Assembly: GCA_037624485.1 (NCBI GenBank)
Contig: JASJJC010000021.1
Span: 171,690-235,689 of the forward strand
Direction of reading: 5' to 3'
DNA length: 64,000 nucleotides
Source: JAFMKE01 sp037624485
GTDB lineage: Bacteria; Bacteroidota; Bacteroidia; Chitinophagales; UBA8649
Part shown: positions 17,501-24,998 of the stretch, piece after piece
Layout of the letters: every line of letters begins with the position of its first letter
How positions within the stretch are numbered: position 1 is the stretch's first letter
The notes under the pieces: generated by a model
Databases searched by the model: none
The model's input: the letters and a program-made list of their open reading frames with translations, nothing else
What the model was told of the DNA's origin: nothing
Position numbers and translations under genes: made by a program

Positions 17501-20108
17501 TAGTCTAAGCGCTGATATTTCAGGAGGAACCCCAAATTTCACTTATCTCTGGAACACCAGTGAAGTAATTCAAAGTATACAAAATATTGTAATTGGCAAC
17601 TATTGGGTGCAAGTTACAGACTTGAATTTATGTGTAGCATCTGATAGTGTAATCATTGCACAACCCAATCCGTTGTTTCTAAGTATTACTTCTGATAGTG
17701 CTCTATGTAGTGGCCAAAATTCTGGTTTAGCACATATTGATTCTTTTTCAGGAGGAACTCCGATATATACTTACAATTGGGAAGGCCCGTTGGGACCCGT
17801 AGCGGGAATTGATACAGCTGCTGCACTTCCTGCAGGCCAATATATTTTAACAATTACAGATTTTAATGGTTGTACTGTTTCAGATACTACGGTTATTTTT
17901 GAACCTTCTCCTGTTACAATCGTACTAAATCCAACAAGTTTAGCTTGCTATGCTGATACTTCAGCTTGCATTGATGCAGCTGTAAGCGGTGGAACTCCCC
18001 CATATACCTATTCTTGGTCACATGGTCCAACTTTAGAAGATGTTTGCGGCCTTAGTGCAGGAGTGTATACATTAACATTAACTGATTCAAGAGGATGTAT
18101 TTATGTGGATAGTGCTGAAGTCACTCAGCCTGACTCCTTAAATTTATCAACGACCCAAATAAATGTGACTTGCAACGGCTTTAACAATGGATCCGCATCT
18201 GTTCTTACTTTTGGAGGTACTTTACCCTACACCTATAATTGGATAGGTATTGGTCAAACAACAGCAACTGTAAATAACTTATTTGCTGGTTCTTATACCG
18301 TCTTAGTTACTGATGGAGGTACTTGCGCTGATTCTATTTCAGTTCTAATCACTGAACCTACAGATTCTATTACTTTGACAATAGATAACATAGATAATGT
18401 GGCCTGTAATGGAAATAGCACTGGATCTATATCTATAAGCACATTTGGCGGTACGCCTAATTACACATACGCCTGGAGTAATGGTGGTGGCAACAATGAA
18501 GACCTCAGTAATGCTAGTGCAGGGGCATATACATTAACGGTAACGGATTTAAATGGATGCCCCAACTCAATAAACACTATAATTACTGAGCCGGCAGCAT
18601 TAAGTATTAATCTAGCTGGAACAAGCGCAACTTGTTTTGGTGCAAGTACCGCCAGTATTGATGCTATTATCTCAGGAGGAGTTACACCATATGCATACGC
18701 CTGGACTGGGCCAAATGCTTTTACTGCCAATACGGAAGATATATCTTCGCTTGCAGCAGGAAGCTATACACTAACAGTTATAGACAGCAATAATTGTCAA
18801 CTTACTCAAAACATTGTGTTAACCCAACCGTCAGTTGTAAGTATCAGCTTTGATCAAATTCCTGTTAGTTGCTTTGGCGGAAATGATGGAAGTTTAACTG
18901 CAAATATTACTTCAGGAAGCACTGCTCCTTATGCCTTCCAATGGGGCACTGCTGCTAACAACCAAAATACAGCAACAGCAACAGGTTTATCTGAAGGCAC
19001 GTATACTGTTACCATTACTGATGGCAATGGTTGTGCGTTCACGGACAACGCTACCGTAACTGAGCCTGCTTTACCCTTAAATATTCTAATGGATAGCACC
19101 AATATTACTTGTGCTGGTTACAATAACGGTATTGGATCAGTTTCGCCTAGTGGAGGAACACCAGGCTATACCTACTTGTGGAATGACCCGCAAGCTCAAA
19201 CCAATAATATCGCAACTGACTTAGCGGCGGGCAACTATCAAGTAATCGTCACAGATGCAAATGGATGTGCGAAGATTGGATCAATTACAATTAATGAACC
19301 TACTCCTATTTCCATAGTTGCAATACCTGACTCAACAAATTGTTTTGGAGATGCAAGCGGTACAATTACTATTCAAGCTAATGGAGGTACCACTATAGGT
19401 TATGGATATTCGATAGATGGAGGTGAAAATTTTCAATCTAGTGCAAATTTTTTCAACCTACCTGCAGGTGTTTATAATGAAATAATCGTTCAGGATTTAG
19501 GATCTTCAGAGGAATGTTTATCTGTTCAAGTATCTACTACTATTTATGAACAGCCCTATTTTTCGTTTGTGATTAATCCAGATGATACAACTTTGCAATT
19601 GGAGCAAAGCCTTAGCCTCTCCTTGGAAGTAACTTCACCAAATTATACCAACGCAGATATTGCGCAGGTGAACTGGTTTCCAACTGCAGGTTTAGATTGT
19701 GACGATTGTATTGATCCAATTGTTCTTACTTACGATAATTATACCGAATATACTGCAACAGTGTATTATGAAGGTGATGACAATGAGCTTTGCAACAGTT
19801 TTTCAAGTACAATAATTATTGTCGAAAATAATCTAGCGTTATTTATTCCTAATGCATTTACTCCTGGTAATTTTGACGAAGTCAATCGCAATTTTGAAGT
19901 GTTTGGAGAAGGGATAGAATTCATTACAATGCAAGTCTACAATAGATGGGGAGAGAAAATATTTGAAAGTGCTAATCAAAAAGCTTCTTGGGATGGAACC
20001 TTTAAAGGTGAACTTCAAAATCCAGGTGTTTATACCTATTTTGTTAGTATTGAATACCTAGATGGGAAAACCTTAGATCGTAAAGGAAGTGTGACCTTAT
20101 TGCGTTAA
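14562..20108 (+). CDS. giant SprB-repeat protein with type B T9SS sorting domain
   Basis: A secreted cell-surface protein of 1848 residues. A Sec signal peptide (MKKILLALLVSLTLSSIVFS) comes first. A region of about residues 30-260 ends in a CDHWGLDNI segment reminiscent of Reelin-type domains. Around 400-590 is a nidogen-like region. From about 739 to 1665 there are 12 degenerate repeats of about 75 residues, each with a Cys near the start, a G-G-T-P-x-Y-x-Y-x-W core, an A-G-x-Y-x-x-x-V-T-D turn and an EP/QP end. This is the SprB repeat pattern. The last 90 residues (IPNAFTPG, then YNRWGEKIFES, then WDGTFKG) are the gliding-type (type B, CHU_C) T9SS sorting domain. SprB-like proteins act as mobile adhesins in gliding flavobacteria; whether this cell glides cannot be told from the window. 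Confidence 0.93.
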   Translation: MKKILLALLVSLTLSSIVFSQCTVTPILIDSIIDCGDSSEIQITGFALSAITDTFSAIGPTDPGWSSTAGAVYNNPFIPSPPFPNSGTIDGGVYFWMGATNVLPAALETVPFNVTFGGQICFDFVYAIQGGPTNIAEGPDLSEEGITLQYSPDGGITWVDIVYFMPNGEQLPSNPGPNFPMNNPPFSNTGTPYTVWNSVCLPIPAGALGANTSFQWIQEFNSGACCDHWGLDNITVQLADPAYTFYDENFVVIDTNFIYVSPTDTQSYTITYTNGIDDTCTGTVLINVNPTLVMDDFFICEGVGSGDTLTLTGVAPWAPVLWTPAIGLDDPTSQTPFANPPSPGPSQTYTATSACGVDSVTTTFYSVSAVAEKGTVCPGEIDQLFANVSGISQDCNESYTGFSIPYYKEFSANQTPLNFSNPDNGTSTIINLPFPFEFYCSPITEIRAAVDGYLMMSSSAFPSFANNLTIPVNILPNQIAALMWDDLVDSSGLSSFFVTGNAPNRKMVVEFDLVHKGGTSQTEQVQGQIILHETTHFIDLLCENCINDDSDPTSTQGIENSSGFSGQATPGRNNTNWEAINSGYRYIPNTPSATSQTIAWTPNLNVFGANTLAPLVTPDTTTTYTVTVINNSDSCTYTDTVTVFVEESLSIDASPDTSICLGENLVIPATTTAVGGGIIFEWTPNNSSIINNTVLNPSVSPDTTTSYILEANLNGCVAFDTIVVGISSFIVDSNTLVDEICIANSGSITINVSGQTLGLQYSIDDGTNYQASNIFNGLSGGNYDIRIGSINCDTAYSVNIVGGAALITTDSIVVVNSNCGALGSIAVYASGGTPPLQYSIDSGATLSIDSFYSNLIGGQYNVRIQDNFGCIQDTLITLEETPTLDLIPDSISMVSCFGAVDGSVALTTTGGQLPFQYSLDDVNYISANTFTNLDTGIYMAYAIDSNGCNDSVMFNITQPDLLDVQITVPGNVLCAGGTIDSLSADISGGTPNFTYLWNTSEVIQSIQNIVIGNYWVQVTDLNLCVASDSVIIAQPNPLFLSITSDSALCSGQNSGLAHIDSFSGGTPIYTYNWEGPLGPVAGIDTAAALPAGQYILTITDFNGCTVSDTTVIFEPSPVTIVLNPTSLACYADTSACIDAAVSGGTPPYTYSWSHGPTLEDVCGLSAGVYTLTLTDSRGCIYVDSAEVTQPDSLNLSTTQINVTCNGFNNGSASVLTFGGTLPYTYNWIGIGQTTATVNNLFAGSYTVLVTDGGTCADSISVLITEPTDSITLTIDNIDNVACNGNSTGSISISTFGGTPNYTYAWSNGGGNNEDLSNASAGAYTLTVTDLNGCPNSINTIITEPAALSINLAGTSATCFGASTASIDAIISGGVTPYAYAWTGPNAFTANTEDISSLAAGSYTLTVIDSNNCQLTQNIVLTQPSVVSISFDQIPVSCFGGNDGSLTANITSGSTAPYAFQWGTAANNQNTATATGLSEGTYTVTITDGNGCAFTDNATVTEPALPLNILMDSTNITCAGYNNGIGSVSPSGGTPGYTYLWNDPQAQTNNIATDLAAGNYQVIVTDANGCAKIGSITINEPTPISIVAIPDSTNCFGDASGTITIQANGGTTIGYGYSIDGGENFQSSANFFNLPAGVYNEIIVQDLGSSEECLSVQVSTTIYEQPYFSFVINPDDTTLQLEQSLSLSLEVTSPNYTNADIAQVNWFPTAGLDCDDCIDPIVLTYDNYTEYTATVYYEGDDNELCNSFSSTIIIVENNLALFIPNAFTPGNFDEVNRNFEVFGEGIEFITMQVYNRWGEKIFESANQKASWDGTFKGELQNPGVYTYFVSIEYLDGKTLDRKGSVTLLR
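16776..19560 (+). repeat. 12 degenerate SprB-type coding repeats (about 225 bases each)
   Basis: These units lie inside the giant surface-protein gene. They are recognisable at the protein level by repeated 'C-x-G', 'GGTP-x-Y-x-Y-x-W', 'AG-x-Y-x-LTVTD-x-x-GC' and 'TEP' positions. At the DNA level they are strongly diverged, with no long exact repeats that I can see, so they look old and not prone to recent slippage. Confidence 0.8.
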
Positions 20109-20136
20109 TCATAAGCAATAGACTATAAAAAACCCT

Positions 20137-20165
20137 AAAGGTACTCTTCTAACAAGGTCACCTTT
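20137..20165. terminator. weak convergent terminator hairpin
   Basis: AAAGGT (20137-20142) can pair with ACCTTT (20160-20165), followed by further Ts, in the 60-base gap between the stops of the SprB-repeat gene and tag. The stem is only six pairs with a 17-base loop, so it is a weak candidate. Confidence 0.3.
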
Positions 20166-20168
20166 TTA

Positions 20169-20723
20169 TTAATATTTAAAGCAGGAAACCATATGGTCGT
20201 TTACCATTCCGCTTGCTTGCATAAAGGCGTAACATATCTTACTTCCCACAAAGGTGAAGCCATCCTTCTTTAACTGTTTACTCATTTTCATACTAATAGC
20301 ACTTTCCGCAGGTATCTCACTGGACTTCTTGTACTTATTCTTAATTACTTTACCCTCTACAAAGGCCCAAATATAATTACTAAATGAACCATGAACCTCT
20401 TCTATCTTTAGATATGCTTGAGCATTTTTTCTTATCCCAAAAACTTTTAAACGATTACGAATAATACCGGGATTTAATAATACCTGCTCCAAGTATTCAT
20501 CAGTTAAATTTGCAATATTTATAGGGGAAAATGAACAGAAAATATCGCGATATTGCGCTCGTTTCTTGAGTATTGTAATCCACGATAAACCGGCTTGCTG
20601 TCCTTCTAAGCAGATCATTTCAAAAAGCTGCTGGTTTTTATAGCAAGGAACGCCCCACTCATAATCATGATACTTTATATACAATGGATCGCTATTGACC
20701 CAATGGCACCTTATATTTTCCAT
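20169..20723 (-). CDS. tag: DNA-3-methyladenine glycosylase I
   Basis: Base-excision repair glycosylase that removes 3-methyladenine from alkylated DNA. The 184-residue protein matches the family from end to end: CHWVNSDPLYIKYHDYEWG at the start, FEMICLEGQQAGLSWITILKKR, then FVGSKICYAFMQASGMVNDH. The zinc ligands of the family appear as C6, H19, H177 and C181. Its ATG shares one base with the stop of ribE (TAATG), so the two are translationally coupled. Confidence 0.96.
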   Translation of the reverse strand: MENIRCHWVNSDPLYIKYHDYEWGVPCYKNQQLFEMICLEGQQAGLSWITILKKRAQYRDIFCSFSPINIANLTDEYLEQVLLNPGIIRNRLKVFGIRKNAQAYLKIEEVHGSFSNYIWAFVEGKVIKNKYKKSSEIPAESAISMKMSKQLKKDGFTFVGSKICYAFMQASGMVNDHMVSCFKY

Positions 20724-21307
20724 TATACTTCCTGCAATCGAGCAATATATTTACCTATAATATCAAACTCCAAATTTACGTGATCACCAGTAATTAAGTC
20801 TTGAAAACCGGTATGCTCATAAGTATATGGAATTATAGCAACTTCAAAGCTTGTATCGGTAACATTAAATGCTGTTAAACTAACCCCATTAATACAAATT
20901 GAACCTTTCTCAACAATTAGCTTATTTCGGCTGGCACTATAATCAAAAACAAAACGCCAACTTCCTTCATTAGATTCTTTAACAGTGCAGACTGCTGTGT
21001 CATCTACATGACCTTGAACGATATGACCGTCTAGTCTACCATTCATCTGCATGCACCTTTCTAAGTTAATTTTATGACCAAGTTTTAAATTTGAAAGATT
21101 ACTTACTGCTAAGGTTTCCTTTACAGCCGTAACCGTATACTTATCCTTCCATTGCTTCACAACGGTCAAGCAAACTCCATTGTGCGCAACGCTTTGATCT
21201 ACCTTCAATTCATTTGCTAGACTTGACTGAACCGTAAAATGGACATTTTCTTCTTCAGTCTGAATCTCGATTAGTAGTCCTACATTTTCAATAATACCTG
21301 TAAACAT
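20723..21307 (-). CDS. ribE: riboflavin synthase, alpha subunit type
   Basis: Dismutates two molecules of 6,7-dimethyl-8-ribityllumazine to riboflavin. The 194 residues form two lumazine-binding repeats. The first has MFTGIIENVG and NGVCLTV (43-49); the second has GRLDGHIVQGHVD (90-102) and INGVSLT (139-145). It follows the T9SS cargo gene by 13 bases and overlaps tag by one base, so the three appear to be on one transcript. No other riboflavin gene is nearby. Confidence 0.97.
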   Translation of the reverse strand: MFTGIIENVGLLIEIQTEEENVHFTVQSSLANELKVDQSVAHNGVCLTVVKQWKDKYTVTAVKETLAVSNLSNLKLGHKINLERCMQMNGRLDGHIVQGHVDDTAVCTVKESNEGSWRFVFDYSASRNKLIVEKGSICINGVSLTAFNVTDTSFEVAIIPYTYEHTGFQDLITGDHVNLEFDIIGKYIARLQEV

Positions 21308-21320
21308 CTTTCCTAACTGT

Positions 21321-24068
21321 TTAGTTATTCTTAATTAAATGAATGAACCCGCCACCATCTCTATCTTGCGGGAGAGGACGTTTTTCTAAAGTGCCATCGC
21401 TCCTAAAAACAAAATAGAAACCACTATATAGATAGACTCCATCGTTGAGTGCTTTCTGTGTTTTTTGATCAGATCCATCCCAATTTATATTTGGGTTTTC
21501 GGTTTGCCAAACCACATTACCCCACCTGTTAAAGATTTTCATATCAATTTTTGCTACGAATCTCCAGCCAGGAAATGGCGTAAATATATCATTTGCTCCA
21601 TCTCCATTTGGTGTAAAACTATTGGGTAAGTCATAGAAAGGGCAATTCTCCACGCAAATTGTATCACTAAACATACCTACATTCGCTTTTTCATCGATAG
21701 CTCTTATTATGTAGCAGCCCGCTAAGGTTGTATTTAACTGATGAACAAAAGTGGTGTCACTGGTTGAACTCAATAATTGAAAGTCAAATTCATTCTCTGC
21801 ATAATATAGTTCAAATTGCAAGGCATCATCCCCACATAAAAGTGTACTCCAAGACAATCTATTTTGGAAATTATTATTTGTCCAAGCTTGCCCTTGAATA
21901 CTTTCACAGTCATTACGAATAATCAATTCTGGAGGGCAAGGAGCTATTGTATCAATAGGTATTGCACAAACTCGTTGGGATAAATTAATTAATGGGACTG
22001 GCAAACTATTGTTTGTGTATCCTCCTGTACTTTCTATATAATAACAATAAGTAGAATCATTAATTAAGCCTGTATCAATATAGCTTCTAGTGGCAGTTGT
22101 AGTTAAACTATCAAAAATCCCATTGACATTATCACTTCTGTATATCGTATAACTATCATTTAACCATGGGACATCTTCCTCCCAATTTAAAGCTAGAAGG
22201 CCATCCCCTGAACCAATAGTTAAAAATATGGATGATGCCACTGAGGTATTTCCTATGGTGTCCAGCCCTCCATTTGCATAAAAAACAACTTGATAACTAA
22301 ATTCATTAGCCTCAGTATTTAAAAGCAAATCGTTGAAAATAGTATCGTTCATCAATGCATAACTCGGCGCTGAGAAGCTTTGGATAAGTTGTAGATTACT
22401 TCCAATAAAATCTTGAGAACGATATAACTCAAAAAGATACGGTGGCGGGTCCAAAATTGTATCTAACAGATCGACCCCAGCCAATGGCTTAGTCCATCGA
22501 ATAAATATTTCACCATTAACTGCGTCTGTTTCTTCTACGGAAACATTTAATAGAACGGGCAGATCTAAAGGTAGCTCCACACAAGCTTCGTTGCTCGGGG
22601 CACTTACTATCCTGTTGTATACACTGCCTTGTGATGAAGTAGGATTCTTTCCAAAATGAGCTAAAACCCTATAAGAATATTGGTTGCCTCGATCTAAATT
22701 CAAATCTAGATAATCATATGTCAGAATATTATCCGCCAAAAGCTCATAGGAAGTGTTTTCCAATCCAAGATTACAAAGACCAATGTCCAAACTATCACAG
22801 CCAATTTTCCGCCAAACAGAGAAAAACTGAAAATCTGGGCTAGCAATACAATCGTAAGGATCATCCCAGTTCAATAATACATCATTTCCTGTTATTATGG
22901 CTTGCAATCCCGTTGGAGGTGGCGGCACTACTGTAATGAGCCATGTTTCTAGATCAGACAATACAATTCCATTTCCATTGGGTTCATCTTCGGCCTTAAA
23001 TACAACTTGATAAAACTGAGGACGAATATGCTCACAAACCGTATTCCAAGAAAAAATGCCAACAGGATTTAAGCCAGAATCTGTCTGAAATGTTGCCTGA
23101 GAAGGAGAAAGAATAAACGGAGCGCCGAGCGCAGAAAGTCTGACAATCTCTCCATTTGGATCTTGGGCGCTTACATTAATGGTAAAATTTGAACCACCGA
23201 TAACACAAGTATCTCGGAGAACTTCGATTTGTGGTGGATCATCTAAAATGGCCTCAACGATAATCTCCATATCCCTTAGAAGGGTTCCAATACACCTCCC
23301 CCCTCTAAACTCACGAATGAGTATGGCGATGTTATAGGTACCTTGTAATTGGGGAGTTGCCCAAACAATTTCTCCTGTATTTTCATCTATGGTGAAGGTG
23401 TTGTTTGGCCCAGGTGGAAATTGATCTGGGAAAACATAAAGGGGAACCTCCACTCCATTGGCTTCCAAAGAAGGAACTAATCGAAAATGTAAACTATCTC
23501 CGTCTATATCATAGGCATTTGGATTATGATAGAAGGTGTCATTAACATTTGCAAAATCAATAGGTGGATTTAATAATATAGGGGATGAATTACTTTCAAA
23601 CAGCTCAGGTGGAATATACTTCAAGGTATCCTCAAAATAAATAGGAACGCTCACAGAACCTGTACCAGCAGATATATTGACAATATTCGCTATTCGATTC
23701 TGATCGGTCACTGAAATGATATAAAATGGAAGTGCACCACTATAGGTATGGATTCCACTTTGATAAATATTTTCTTTGATATCATTACCAATCAACTCAC
23801 CATTTGGAATACCATTAAATAATGGACCATTAATCCGGACGATACTTTCTATAGTCCCATCGCCCCAATCTAAGCTAAGTGAATCTCTATCTGCATTGGC
23901 GCTAATATCACTAATCTTTGAATAGCTAACCACCTTAACTCTATAACTTAACGGTGAAATATATTCATAAAGCAATTCACCAGCTCTATTGTGCGTAGCA
24001 AAGCTATTTATGCTTGTTAAAACAAACAAAAGAAGGACTAGAAATTTTATAAGAAATTTACTTTTCAT
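21321..24068 (-). CDS. secreted T9SS cargo protein with type B sorting domain
   Basis: A 915-residue exported protein of unknown function. The signal peptide (MKSKFLIKFLVLLLFVLTSI to about residue 24) is followed by THNRAGELLYEY, an opening seen on many Bacteroidota surface proteins. About 150-275 looks cadherin-like, with a YDIDGDSLHFRL segment and FTIDENTGEIVW. Fibronectin type III-like stretches occur at about 390-490, 500-600 and 610-700. The last 90 residues (LPNSFTPNGDGANDIFTPFP, then FNRWGNVVWQT) are a gliding-type T9SS sorting domain. No enzymatic motif is apparent, so an adhesive or structural role is inferred. ribE and tag follow closely. Confidence 0.9.
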   Translation of the reverse strand: MKSKFLIKFLVLLLFVLTSINSFATHNRAGELLYEYISPLSYRVKVVSYSKISDISANADRDSLSLDWGDGTIESIVRINGPLFNGIPNGELIGNDIKENIYQSGIHTYSGALPFYIISVTDQNRIANIVNISAGTGSVSVPIYFEDTLKYIPPELFESNSSPILLNPPIDFANVNDTFYHNPNAYDIDGDSLHFRLVPSLEANGVEVPLYVFPDQFPPGPNNTFTIDENTGEIVWATPQLQGTYNIAILIREFRGGRCIGTLLRDMEIIVEAILDDPPQIEVLRDTCVIGGSNFTINVSAQDPNGEIVRLSALGAPFILSPSQATFQTDSGLNPVGIFSWNTVCEHIRPQFYQVVFKAEDEPNGNGIVLSDLETWLITVVPPPPTGLQAIITGNDVLLNWDDPYDCIASPDFQFFSVWRKIGCDSLDIGLCNLGLENTSYELLADNILTYDYLDLNLDRGNQYSYRVLAHFGKNPTSSQGSVYNRIVSAPSNEACVELPLDLPVLLNVSVEETDAVNGEIFIRWTKPLAGVDLLDTILDPPPYLFELYRSQDFIGSNLQLIQSFSAPSYALMNDTIFNDLLLNTEANEFSYQVVFYANGGLDTIGNTSVASSIFLTIGSGDGLLALNWEEDVPWLNDSYTIYRSDNVNGIFDSLTTTATRSYIDTGLINDSTYCYYIESTGGYTNNSLPVPLINLSQRVCAIPIDTIAPCPPELIIRNDCESIQGQAWTNNNFQNRLSWSTLLCGDDALQFELYYAENEFDFQLLSSTSDTTFVHQLNTTLAGCYIIRAIDEKANVGMFSDTICVENCPFYDLPNSFTPNGDGANDIFTPFPGWRFVAKIDMKIFNRWGNVVWQTENPNINWDGSDQKTQKALNDGVYLYSGFYFVFRSDGTLEKRPLPQDRDGGGFIHLIKNN

Positions 24069-24139
24069 TTGATCTAACGAAAATACAAAACATCGCTTGT
24101 ATTTGCCTTATTTTTTTATCAGGTATGTACATAAACCTA

Positions 24140-24188
24140 AAAAGCTTCGCAATTTCTAGATGTACTCTAGTAATATAACGAAGCTTTT
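24140..24188 (-). terminator. terminator of the sdhCAB operon
   Basis: AAAAGCTTCG (24140-24149) pairs perfectly with CGAAGCTTTT (24179-24188). A second short stem, CTAGA (24156-24160) with TCTAG (24166-24170), sits inside the loop. Read on the minus strand after the sdhB stop, the outer stem ends in a run of five Ts, as for a Rho-independent terminator. Confidence 0.7.
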
Positions 24189-24205
24189 CAAAGTATATTA
24201 ATGCT

Positions 24206-24955
24206 TTACTCAGAGGTTAAAGAGCTTTTGGCATATAACCTATTCATTCTTGCGATATTCTCTAGCGAGATACCTTTTGGACATTCAGCTTCACAAGCTC
24301 CTGTATTTGTACAATTCCCAAAACCTTCTTTATCCATTTGAGCAACCATATTTAATACTCTTTGATCGCTTTCCACTTTACCCTGTGGTAACAAATCAAG
24401 TTGAGAAACTTTAGCTGAAACGAATAACATGGCACTGGAATTCTTACAAGCGGCAACACAAGCACCACATCCTATACATGTGGCTGCATCAAAGGCGGCA
24501 TCTGCATCGTGTTTTGGAATAGGAATAGAATTCGCATCCTGTGTATTTCCACTTGTATTTACTGAAACATAACCCCCTGCTTGTATAATTCGATCAAATG
24601 AGCCTCTATCAACTACTAAATCCTTAATAATAGGAAATGCACTTGCTCTCCACGGCTCGATCGTGATAGTATCTCCATCGTTGAATGAACGCATATGAAG
24701 TTGACAGGTTGTTACTCTATCTCCTGGTCCATGAGGTTGCCCATTAATATACATTGAACACATCCCACAGATACCTTCGCGACAATCATGATCAAAAGCT
24801 ACTGGATCTTCTCCCGTTAAAACCAATTGAATGTTTAATACATCAATCATTTCTAAAAAAGATGAATCTGGCGAGATATCACTTACTTGATAATCTACCA
24901 TTTTACCTTGATCATTTGCACCTTTTTGGCGCCATATTTTTAATTTTAAATTCAT
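24206..24955 (-). CDS. sdhB: succinate dehydrogenase/fumarate reductase iron-sulfur subunit
   Basis: Electron-transfer subunit of respiratory complex II. All three clusters have their ligands. The [2Fe-2S] cysteines are C58, C63, C66 and C84. The [4Fe-4S] cluster has C160, C163, C166 and C170 (CIGCGACVAAC). The third group is C215, C221 and C225, consistent with [3Fe-4S]. The 249-residue length and the KDLVVDRGSFDRI segment match the form that pairs with a single cytochrome b subunit. It is the last gene of the sdhCAB operon, 43 bases after sdhA. Confidence 0.97.
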   Translation of the reverse strand: MNLKLKIWRQKGANDQGKMVDYQVSDISPDSSFLEMIDVLNIQLVLTGEDPVAFDHDCREGICGMCSMYINGQPHGPGDRVTTCQLHMRSFNDGDTITIEPWRASAFPIIKDLVVDRGSFDRIIQAGGYVSVNTSGNTQDANSIPIPKHDADAAFDAATCIGCGACVAACKNSSAMLFVSAKVSQLDLLPQGKVESDQRVLNMVAQMDKEGFGNCTNTGACEAECPKGISLENIARMNRLYAKSSLTSE

Positions 24956-24998
24956 TTTATTAGTATTTAGATAACTAGTTTACTAGATAGCTAGTATT

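Noticed and set aside
16776..19560. Repeat array that could be mistaken for CRISPR or unstable tandem DNA repeats
   Set aside because: The units are about 225 bases, coding, and strongly diverged at the DNA level.
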